A stretch of DNA of 6,014 nucleotides. Origin: Oscillospiraceae bacterium (GTDB lineage Bacteria > Bacillota > Clostridia > Oscillospirales > Oscillospiraceae). A program made the translations under genes and the position numbers. How positions within the stretch are numbered: the first letter of the stretch is position 1; every line of letters begins with the position of its first letter. Where the stretch lies: assembly GCA_009776905.1 (NCBI GenBank), contig WRMX01000148.1, positions 1 to 6,014 of the forward strand, given 5' to 3'. The notes beneath the pieces are model-generated. The model was not told the origin of the DNA, ran no database searches, and saw only the letters and a list, made by a program, of their open reading frames with translations. Of the stretch, positions 1 to 4,731 are shown in pieces.

Positions 1-135
1 CCATTCCCCATGCTCCCGCATTGACTGGTCGCATAACAAAACAGCGGAAATATTTGACAGCAGACACGCCGGAGAACGAGCCTCCAACCATTGATACCAG
101 TGGCTAAACGGGGATCACGGCATTGATAAAAACCT
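1..135. other. Left flank, no convincing gene
   Basis: This stretch lies downstream of the transposase stop and outside the proposed insertion sequence end. Several frames are open for about 30-37 codons. The plus-strand frame beginning at base 3 stays open from the window edge to a TAA at 105-107, and its last residues read TADTPENEPPTIDTSG, so it could be the 3' end of a gene lying to the left. A minus-strand frame is open over a similar length and runs out of the window. None shows a recognisable domain, and at this length open frames are not significant. I see no terminator with a clear T-run here. Confidence 0.3.
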
Positions 136-149
136 GTTGCGATATAGCG

Positions 150-1898
150 CTACTTTTTGCTTTCGGCTACTATGTTCCTTATCTCGCCTAAATTCATCCT
201 CTTCCTGCCGAACCCGATGCCCAGGGCTTCACCTATGGCGTTAGAAACTTCGCTCCGGTAGTCGAACAGGTATATGTTCTCCTGTTCGTGGCTGCACGAT
301 ATCCGGTTCAGGCATTCCGCGATCGTCTCGCAGGAGTATTTCCTGCCCGTGAGCTTCTGAATCAATCTCATTATGACCAGCGCTATGAAGCATGTCAGGA
401 AGTGGGCGGCGATCCGTTCCGGCCGCGACAGATACACGGGCCTGGCCTCGAGACCGCCCTTCGTTATCTTGAATGTTTCTTCTATCTCCCATAGGCCGCG
501 GTACGTGTCTATGATCTCTTCGTCGGCCATCCCCTTTTCGCTGGTCACTATCGAATAGTAGCCGTCATACTTCTCTTCCTCCAGAAGCTTGGCGTCGTCA
601 AATAGGAGCGCCTTGCCCGGCTCGACGACCTCGCCGGTGCTTTTGTCGACGTTGAGTTTCTTGACATATTTTGCGGCGCCGTATGACGTCGCGTTTTTGT
701 ATTTGCCGGGGTCGTTCACAAGCGCCTTTGCTTTCAGCACCGTCTTTTCCCGGTCGGCTTTGGCCTTGTCGGCGTATTTCTTCCCCCAAAAGACGATTTG
801 CTTTTCGTATACTATTTTCGTCTCCGATTTCCCGCTTTCCATGGTAACGCTGATTTCCCGGGCGATGTACCTGCTTTTGATCATGAAGTCCGTGCCGTCC
901 TCCGCAGGCTTCCCGTCCCGCCCTCGGTACCCCACCCTTTCCAACACATATTTCTTGAAATCGTCTGTCCCTCCCCGCACGGAGAAGCTGAGGACGTACC
1001 CGTTGAGCGTCTTGTCACTCTTCTCGCCGCCGATCAGATAGTAGATGTTGTCCCCTGTGATTATTCCCATGTCGGCCACGACGACTATGCGCCCGGTGTC
1101 GTATTTGAGCCGGACCTCGCCTATGACCGATCGGAACGTGCTCTTGTCGTTGGTATTTCCGGGGAAGAGCTTGTAATGGAGCGGAATCCCGTCCGCGTCC
1201 ATGGCAAGGCCCATCTGGACTATCGGGTTCGGGCGGTGCTCCTTGCCGTATCCTCGCTTGCGGAGGTCGTCTTCCTGGTCAACCTCGAAGTAATAATTGG
1301 TAACATCGTAGTATATGGTCTTCGTGTCCCGGACGCCGTAACGGGCTATGATTTGCTCATTGATGTTGCGCTGCACGTCCAGCTCCAGTGTAGCGAAATA
1401 TGACAAGGCCCGGTACATGTCGGCAAGGGAGAAATCGAAGCGCTCGAAATACCTGCCCTTTTCCTCGAACGCCCTCAATTTGGAGCCGGGGGAAAGAATC
1501 CTCGATACGACGAGCAGTATCATGACTGCGTTGGCATTGAACTCGAAATCGCGGCTGCGCGCGTTGTTGTTGAAATACTGGTCCAGCTTCAAGTCGTAAT
1601 ATACCCTCAGTATGGCCGCGTATCCAAGGTTTTTCCTGTTGTCTGTGTCCGCCGGCAGTTCCTCGTCCATGTCGATGGTGAGCGTGACCTTGCGGCGGGC
1701 TTTCTCTTCAGCCGTCATCTGGCGGGCCACTTCCTTGAAATGCGCGATGGGGTCGGGGTATTCCTTTTCCAGCTCATCGAGATATCCGATCGTTTTAATA
1801 GTTTTCGTGCGGGTCGTCTTCGTTTCCTTGTCCCTGTAGCCATGCGCTATGATCAGATGGGTCCTGCTGCCGACTTTGTTCTGTTTGAGATACAACAT
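150..1898 (-). CDS. IS1634-family (IS4-like) DDE transposase
   Basis: This enzyme cuts and joins the ends of its own insertion sequence through an RNase H-like DDE active site. Counting from the upstream GTG at 1904 (584 aa), the N-terminal part to about residue 90 is charged. The catalytic core follows: the first Asp is D200 in YYDVTNYYFE, the second is D278 in VVVADMG, and the catalytic Glu is E475 in YRGLWEIEETFKITK. That last segment fits the IS4 signature Y-(2)-R-(3)-E-(6)-K with Leu (L471) in place of Arg. The long insertion between D278 and E475 is normal for this group, and the length suits an intact protein. I prefer the ATG at 1898 because AAAGGCGGTGA just before it differs by one base from a perfect anti-16S match, and a transcript from the TATAAT at 1919-1924 would begin near 1912. 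The GTG at 1904 remains possible. The family is known only by motif; no homologue search was done. Confidence 0.93.
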   Translation of the reverse strand: MLYLKQNKVGSRTHLIIAHGYRDKETKTTRTKTIKTIGYLDELEKEYPDPIAHFKEVARQMTAEEKARRKVTLTIDMDEELPADTDNRKNLGYAAILRVYYDLKLDQYFNNNARSRDFEFNANAVMILLVVSRILSPGSKLRAFEEKGRYFERFDFSLADMYRALSYFATLELDVQRNINEQIIARYGVRDTKTIYYDVTNYYFEVDQEDDLRKRGYGKEHRPNPIVQMGLAMDADGIPLHYKLFPGNTNDKSTFRSVIGEVRLKYDTGRIVVVADMGIITGDNIYYLIGGEKSDKTLNGYVLSFSVRGGTDDFKKYVLERVGYRGRDGKPAEDGTDFMIKSRYIAREISVTMESGKSETKIVYEKQIVFWGKKYADKAKADREKTVLKAKALVNDPGKYKNATSYGAAKYVKKLNVDKSTGEVVEPGKALLFDDAKLLEEEKYDGYYSIVTSEKGMADEEIIDTYRGLWEIEETFKITKGGLEARPVYLSRPERIAAHFLTCFIALVIMRLIQKLTGRKYSCETIAECLNRISCSHEQENIYLFDYRSEVSNAIGEALGIGFGRKRMNLGEIRNIVAESKK

Positions 1899-1918
1899 GT
1901 TCACCGCCTTTCCTCCCC

Positions 1919-1947
1919 ATTATACCATATATCGTATCTTATCGCAA
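1919..1947 (-). promoter_or_regulatory. Transposase promoter
   Basis: On the minus strand TTGCGA (complement of 1942-1947) is followed, after exactly 17 bases, by a perfect TATAAT (complement of 1919-1924). Initiation about 7 bases further would be near 1912, giving a very short leader that retains the AAAGGCGGTGA ribosome binding site in front of the ATG at 1898. The -35 box lies inside the proposed right inverted repeat, an arrangement seen in other insertion sequences. Confidence 0.7.
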
Positions 1948-1978
1948 CTACTATTTTCACTTTTTTCTGTTTTTTCGC

Positions 1979-2002
1979 AAAAAATGCCTTGCTCCGCAAG
2001 GC
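1979..2002 (-). terminator. Intrinsic terminator shielding the IS
   Basis: Read on the minus strand, GCCTTGC, a three-base loop, and GCAAGGC form a perfect 7-bp stem (2002 down to 1986), directly followed by ATTTTTT (1985-1979). It lies about 30 bases outside the transposase promoter and points towards it, so it would stop transcripts entering from the right before they reach the transposase gene. On the plus strand the hairpin is preceded by A residues and lacks a following T-run, so it should act in one direction only. Confidence 0.65.
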
Positions 2003-2057
2003 GTTCAAGAAAATTGCCATATTAGCCTATGTTAAAAACCCGGGCGCGACAGCTTTG

Positions 2058-2083
2058 TATGCGATTATACTTTTTATGCGATT
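2058..2083. repeat. Direct repeat of TATGCGATT
   Basis: The 9-mer TATGCGATT occurs at 2058-2066 and again at 2075-2083, 17 bases start to start. It lies 25-50 bases upstream of the -35 box of the first cassette. The second cassette has no equivalent, since coding sequence of the preceding lipoprotein occupies that position. It could be a regulator binding site or debris near the insertion sequence; nothing decides between them. Confidence 0.35.
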
Positions 2084-2107
2084 GCCCTGATTATTGTGAA
2101 AATACTA

Positions 2108-2135
2108 TTGACATTTGTTGATTAATGTGTTTAAT
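2108..2135 (+). promoter_or_regulatory. Promoter of cassette 1
   Basis: A consensus TTGACA at 2108-2113 is followed by 16 bases and TTTAAT at 2130-2135 (five of six matches to TATAAT). The TTGACA and its surroundings are conserved at the same place in cassette 2. A second possibility is TTGATT at 2118-2123 with TATGAT at 2141-2146, spaced by 17, but its -35 box is not kept in the second copy. Either would leave a 5' untranslated leader of about 150 nt before the peptide gene. Confidence 0.6.
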
Positions 2136-2246
2136 TGACATATGATTACGTCTGATGAGAAAAGTGTATGAAGTGATTTATGCAGATATTTGACTCCTAG
2201 ATAGCAGGAGTTGCAACAGAGATAACATATATGGAAAAGGTCTACC

Positions 2247-2264
2247 ATGAGTAAAATTGAATGA
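2247..2264 (+). CDS. Possible five-codon leader ORF (MSKIE), cassette 1
   Basis: ATG AGT AAA ATT GAA TGA encodes MSKIE and ends 32 bases before the peptide start. The second cassette has ATG AGC AAA ATA GAA TGA at the matching place. The two third-base differences are synonymous, so the product is identical while surrounding bases vary. The stop codon overlaps the ATGAC arm of a dyad. A purine stretch, GAAAAGG, lies about 7 bases before the ATG here, but no good counterpart is present in cassette 2. With only two copies, the synonymous pattern could be chance. Confidence 0.3.
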   Translation: MSKIE

Positions 2265-2273
2265 CCGAGTCAT
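2261..2273. repeat. Dyad ATGAC-N3-GTCAT upstream of peptide 1
   Basis: A perfect 5-bp inverted repeat with a three-base centre, ATGACcgaGTCAT. Cassette 2 keeps both arms at 4323-4335 with one centre change (tga). It ends 9 bases before the ribosome binding site of the peptide gene. It may be a small RNA hairpin near the start site or a DNA operator; its location downstream of the promoter fits either. Confidence 0.45.
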
Positions 2274-2296
2274 ATTACTAACGAGGAGGGTTTATT

Positions 2297-2500
2297 GTGC
2301 AAAAACTAAAGAAGAATCTGTTTACAGAGAAGAAAACAATTGAAGAAATGGAGGAAGCATGTAACTGCAACAGCTGCCCCTGTACATGTGATTGTAGGGG
2401 AGATTATACGTTGTCAAGTTATGTTTATTCCGATTCGAGCAACCAAATTGGCTATATTGGTTCACTCTCAATATATCAATGGAGCAGTGCAACAGTATAA
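2297..2500 (+). CDS. Cys-rich RiPP-like precursor peptide, cassette 1
   Basis: A 67-residue peptide starting at GTG, with GAGGAGGG at 2283-2290 placed 6 bases before it. The first 20 residues are charged (MQKLKKNLFTEKKTIEEMEE) and look like a leader. Then come six cysteines at 22, 24, 27, 29, 31 and 33 (CxCxxCxCxCxC), followed by a Ser/Tyr-rich tail containing YIGS and ending in WSSATV. From memory, this plan resembles the small Cys-rich clostridial peptides modelled as putative bacteriocin precursors of the CLI_3235 type, which are associated with radical SAM enzymes; I could not test that. There is no double-Gly cleavage site and no signal peptide, so export or maturation would need factors outside the window. 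A metallothionein-like metal binder is an alternative. The sequence is 170 nt upstream of a lipoprotein gene and likely cotranscribed with it. Confidence 0.75.
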   Translation: MQKLKKNLFTEKKTIEEMEEACNCNSCPCTCDCRGDYTLSSYVYSDSSNQIGYIGSLSIYQWSSATV

Positions 2501-2670
2501 CTATATGTGAAATAAGCAGGTTGATAGGACTGGATAACGCAATGTTACCAACATTTCCAAGGCGTCTAACCGCTAATCAATGCGACCGTATATGATCTTT
2601 CAATATCAAGTTGCGTGTAGCTCTTGTATTGCTGTATCACAGTTTGCTCAGTGTTTATAGGTGAGGGATA
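2501..2670. other. Peptide-lipoprotein intergenic region, cassette 1
   Basis: No reading frame of note. It contains a weak AT-rich hairpin, AATGTT-acc-AACATT, at 2541-2555 without a T-run, so I do not call a terminator. Only the last bases, TATAGGTGAGGGA followed by TTG, match the corresponding region of cassette 2; this is the ribosome binding site and start of the lipoprotein gene. No good promoter is obvious, which favours cotranscription with the peptide. Confidence 0.5.
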
Positions 2671-4155
2671 TTGCGAATCATTAGAAGATATATGCTTCTG
2701 TTTATAACACTAGTTTTATTAGTAGCACTTACTACGGCGTGCTCGGGAAGCGGAGCAGATACCATAGGTACACAGGAGGGCGGCAGCAAACGTGATGGCG
2801 GCGACGCAAAAGAAGCCGTATTCAATCTGCCGTTCCCTGTTGAGGCCGGCTATTTCGACAGGGACTTCGACTACATGCAGCACGAACGATTCAAGGTGGC
2901 GTACCTTGTCACTACGGGCGTTGCCAACGTATGCATCAATTTTGGCAAGGCATTAGCAATTTGGGCGAAGCAAATGAATATCGATTACAAAGGGATGTAC
3001 GTTTCGACCGAAAACTCGAAAATGTCATTCATGTCTCTTGCTCAAACGCAGATCGACCTGGGCATCGACGGCATAATATTCGATGGCTCGGACGACAAGG
3101 TTGAACCGATTTTCGAGATGTGCGCGGAAGCGGGGGTCGCGACGTGGCGCTGCACGAATATCAGCCGAGATACCATGAACTCATATATGTACGGAGACAC
3201 CTATGTTGCGGGAGCGCTAATCTACCCATTCATCGGCGGCGAGATCATGAACAAGAGCAATCTCGGCATCGACATTCTTCTGCGTTGGAAAGAAAAAGAA
3301 TATCCGGACGTGCCATGGGAAAAGGTTGGAATGATCTGCATTGGTTCTTCATCCTATGAAGAAGAGTTCATGGTTGTGCTGTCTGTAAAGAAGAAATGGT
3401 GCGATGCGAGTCCATCGTTCGGCAGTTACAGCGACGACCCTAAGAACAACCCAATGAATTTTTGGTTTGCGGATATGAGCACGCAAAGCATAATGGGGGA
3501 TTCTCTCGCCTTCACGGAACGTCTGATCTCAGAGATAGTCGAACCGAATAACAATATAGAGGTGTGGCTGATTCCGGCAGCATCAGATATATGCGCAATG
3601 GGCGCCGCAGACGCTCTCAAAAAGCAGCGACTCTCTGAAAATGCATGCATATACTCGATTTTCAGCAATTACGATTTATCGAAAATATGGGACACCGATG
3701 ACTACAGCGCCTGGCGATATGCTGCATGTGATTTGGATATAATAATGGCAGAGCCGACAATATGCGCGCTCTGGGCGCTGATGGCGGGGCAGTGCACGCC
3801 CGAAACGCTTTGGCCGCAATGGGTGAAGCCGTGGGACAAGGGCGACGTTTTCGAGTTTGAGGGCGACAAGCCGCGCGTGAACGTAGTAAATACACTGAAG
3901 CTCGGCAGCGACGGCAAGCCGATAGTCATAGAGGAGCACAGCTACGCCCAAGCGCTGTTCCCGACAAACTGGATTGACAGGGAGAGATACCGGGAATTCT
4001 TCGCATGGCTGGACTTTTATGCTTTCGACGACGACACTGAATCGTACATATACAATGAATACCCACGAGTCTATGACATCGACCTATTCAACGCAAGGGC
4101 AACGGTTCCTGATGACTATTACAGATCACCATTGGAATTTATTGAAGTTATGTGA
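2671..4155 (+). CDS. Lipoprotein, type 1 periplasmic binding protein-like, cassette 1
   Basis: A 494-residue secreted lipoprotein. The TTG start is chosen because AGGTGAGG lies just upstream and both are identical in the second copy; an ATG 21 bases later would remove the Arg-rich n-region and has no good binding site. Residues 1-23 form a lipoprotein signal peptide, with RIIRRY, a hydrophobic core, then LTTAC and lipidated C24 (position -3 is Thr rather than the usual Leu). A low-complexity linker to about residue 55 follows. From about 73 the sequence fits the sugar-type binding fold of ABC transporter receptors: ERFKVAYLVT, then QTQIDLGIDGIIFDGSDD (125-142), then EMCAEAGVATW (149-159), a second-lobe start WEKVGMICIGSSSYEEEF (216-233), and VWLIPAASDICAMGAADAL (298-316). 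A Trp-rich C-terminal extension of about 130 residues is not part of the usual fold. No permease or ATPase is adjacent, so ligand sensing or binding fits better than a complete transporter. Confidence 0.82.
   Translation: MRIIRRYMLLFITLVLLVALTTACSGSGADTIGTQEGGSKRDGGDAKEAVFNLPFPVEAGYFDRDFDYMQHERFKVAYLVTTGVANVCINFGKALAIWAKQMNIDYKGMYVSTENSKMSFMSLAQTQIDLGIDGIIFDGSDDKVEPIFEMCAEAGVATWRCTNISRDTMNSYMYGDTYVAGALIYPFIGGEIMNKSNLGIDILLRWKEKEYPDVPWEKVGMICIGSSSYEEEFMVVLSVKKKWCDASPSFGSYSDDPKNNPMNFWFADMSTQSIMGDSLAFTERLISEIVEPNNNIEVWLIPAASDICAMGAADALKKQRLSENACIYSIFSNYDLSKIWDTDDYSAWRYAACDLDIIMAEPTICALWALMAGQCTPETLWPQWVKPWDKGDVFEFEGDKPRVNVVNTLKLGSDGKPIVIEEHSYAQALFPTNWIDRERYREFFAWLDFYAFDDDTESYIYNEYPRVYDIDLFNARATVPDDYYRSPLEFIEVM
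3751..3968 (+). repeat. Highly conserved block, copy 1 (partner 5797-6014)
   Basis: Aligned by hand without gaps against 5797-6014, this block shows 18 differences in 218 bases. It includes a 50-base exact match (3769-3818 with 5815-5864). It encodes the start of the C-terminal extension, from EPTICALWALMAGQC through the HSYAQAL motif. Immediately upstream the two genes are only moderately similar even as protein. The abrupt change suggests recombination between copies or a domain under separate constraint. Confidence 0.8.
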
Positions 4156-4163
4156 AAATACTG

Positions 4164-4191
4164 TTGACATTTACTAATTCAGTTGTACATT
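4164..4191 (+). promoter_or_regulatory. Promoter of cassette 2
   Basis: TTGACA at 4164-4169 is conserved with the first cassette. The -10 candidate at the same 16-base spacing is TACATT at 4186-4191 (four of six matches), weaker than in unit 1. The -35 box begins only 8 bases after the upstream lipoprotein stop codon, so read-through from unit 1 would also transcribe unit 2. Confidence 0.5.
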
Positions 4192-4308
4192 ATTGGCGTA
4201 ATACATATTTACGTCTGATGTGTATACTGTATAAAGTGATTTATGCAGATGCTCGACTCCTAGATAGAATTAGTTGCAACAGAGATAGCACATATAAAAA
4301 TGACTGCC

Positions 4309-4326
4309 ATGAGCAAAATAGAATGA
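4309..4326 (+). CDS. Possible five-codon leader ORF (MSKIE), cassette 2
   Basis: ATG AGC AAA ATA GAA TGA encodes the same MSKIE peptide as the leader ORF in cassette 1, with two synonymous third-base changes. It lacks a convincing ribosome binding site. It ends 32 bases before the Cys-rich peptide start, as in the first unit. It is listed because of its conservation only. Confidence 0.28.
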   Translation: MSKIE

Positions 4327-4335
4327 CTGAGTCAT
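4323..4335. repeat. Dyad ATGAC-N3-GTCAT upstream of peptide 2
   Basis: Both 5-base arms are identical to those at 2261-2273 and the distance to the ribosome binding site is the same. The centre reads tga instead of cga. Preservation of both arms while nearby bases drift supports a role as a hairpin or operator. Confidence 0.45.
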
Positions 4336-4358
4336 AATACTAACGAGGAGTGGTTATT

Positions 4359-4547
4359 GTGCAAAAACTGAAGAAGAATCTGATTACAGAAAAGAGAACA
4401 ATTGAGGAAATGGAGGAGGTGTGCATTTGTAACACATGTATATGCACCTGCACATGTAACGATAGCTCAGTGGTCATTTCCCATACAAATGCCGATACGG
4501 CGTTGAACAATGTAGCATATATTGGTTCAATCTATGTTTATGGATAG
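4359..4547 (+). CDS. Cys-rich RiPP-like precursor peptide, cassette 2
   Basis: A 62-residue paralogue of the first peptide. A GTG at 4350 is in frame, but it lies within the ribosome binding site GAGGAG (4345-4350). The GTG at 4359 matches the start of copy 1 and has correct spacing, so it is used. Residues 1-20 differ from copy 1 at only two positions. The six cysteines are again at 22, 24, 27, 29, 31 and 33, with I/N/T/T spacers instead of N/N/P/D. After the cysteines the sequence is unrelated until a shared (A/G)YIGS motif near the C-terminus, and it ends in YVYG, five residues shorter. A fixed front end with a changing back end fits a modified or exported peptide family. The modification enzyme, if any, is not in the window. 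Confidence 0.75.
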   Translation: MQKLKKNLITEKRTIEEMEEVCICNTCICTCTCNDSSVVISHTNADTALNNVAYIGSIYVYG

Positions 4548-4731
4548 GGTGTAAATATATCTAATGAATTATATGTAACAGTAGATCACATTCATTCATG
4601 AGTTAATGTCAAGCGTAAACAACTGTGCATGAATATTCGATATTTGTTTAGGTAGATGCGAAATTGTCCAGCATGTTTTTGGTTTTACTTTAACAATCTA
4701 CACTTAACTCGTTGATTATAGGTGAGGGAAA
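4548..4731. other. Peptide-lipoprotein intergenic region, cassette 2
   Basis: No gene found. An imperfect palindrome centred on CATG lies near 4592-4611, with no T-run behind it. The sequence does not align with the equivalent region of cassette 1 except for the terminal TATAGGTGAGGGA, the ribosome binding site of the next gene. Confidence 0.5.

Larger units (their letters stand above)
136..1948 (-). mobile_element. IS1634-group insertion sequence (ends approximate)
   Basis: The element is defined by a full-length IS4-superfamily transposase of the IS1634 group. Proposed ends are the inverted 9-mer GTTGCGATA, found on the plus strand at 136-144 (six bases after the transposase stop) and as its reverse complement at 1940-1948, upstream of the transposase start. 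The -35 box of the transposase promoter falls inside the right copy. Matching outside the 9-mer is poor, and I could not find a convincing direct target repeat next to it, so the outer boundaries may be off by tens of bases. An alternative pair, TCGCATAA at 29-36 with its complement near 2074-2081, would give a longer element but is a weaker match. The gene is intact, so the element may still be active. Confidence 0.5.
2136..2296 (+). promoter_or_regulatory. Conserved untranslated leader of cassette 1
   Basis: This stretch aligns with 4192-4358, sharing blocks such as GTGATTTATGCAGAT, GACTCCTAGATAG, GTTGCAACAGAGATA and ACTAACGAGGAG. The non-coding DNA between the peptide and lipoprotein genes is barely alignable, so the leader seems to be under selection. 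Elements seen: ACTCCT at 2193-2198, which can pair with AGGAGT at 2206-2211 or with the ribosome binding site AGGAG at 2284-2288; a five-codon ORF at 2247-2264; and the dyad ATGAC-cga-GTCAT at 2261-2273. There is no T-run after any of these hairpins, so translational control is more likely than attenuation by termination. No known riboswitch class was recognised. Confidence 0.5.
2095..4150 (+). repeat. Tandem cassette unit 1 (peptide + lipoprotein)
   Basis: First copy of a duplicated unit of about 2.06 kb. The shared string TGTGAAAATACT starts each copy (2095 and 4151). Matching landmarks keep almost constant spacing: TTGACA at 2108 and 4164, peptide GTG at 2297 and 4359, lipoprotein TTG at 2671 and 4732. 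Similarity is strong in the leader, the peptide N-terminus and parts of the lipoprotein, and is nearly lost between the peptide and lipoprotein genes. The duplication is therefore old or recombining rather than recent. Confidence 0.85.
4192..4358 (+). promoter_or_regulatory. Conserved untranslated leader of cassette 2
   Basis: This aligns with the leader of cassette 1. ACTCCT at 4256-4261 is kept, but its local partner is degraded to ATTAGT, so the small hairpin of unit 1 is not maintained here. Instead ACTCCT is perfectly complementary to AGGAGT at 4346-4351, which overlaps the ribosome binding site of the peptide gene. The dyad ATGAC-tga-GTCAT at 4323-4335 and the short ORF at 4309-4326 are preserved. 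Confidence 0.5.

Noticed and set aside
3..107. 3' end of a plus-strand gene at the left edge
   Set aside because: Only 34 codons are open, no domain is recognisable, and other frames over the same bases are equally open.
589..1403. Plus-strand open frames of 150 and 201 codons across the transposase region
   Set aside because: They are antisense to a clearly recognised transposase with all catalytic motifs, and show no domain or binding site of their own.
2297..2500. Metallothionein as the main call for the Cys-rich peptide
   Set aside because: The CxC-rich cluster allows it, but the conserved charged N-terminal segment and variable tail fit a precursor peptide better. Kept as an alternative.
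2541..2555. Terminator between the first peptide and lipoprotein
   Set aside because: The AATGTT/AACATT hairpin is AT-rich, only 6 bp long, and has no T-run after it.
3676..3951. Minus-strand open frame that recurs at 5767-5985 with a similar sequence
   Set aside because: Its conservation is explained by the nearly identical plus-strand lipoprotein block that it mirrors. No start signal or independent support was seen.
4350..4358. Earlier GTG start for the second Cys-rich peptide
   Set aside because: That GTG begins at the last base of the ribosome binding site, and the first copy has no equivalent; the GTG at 4359 matches copy 1 exactly.
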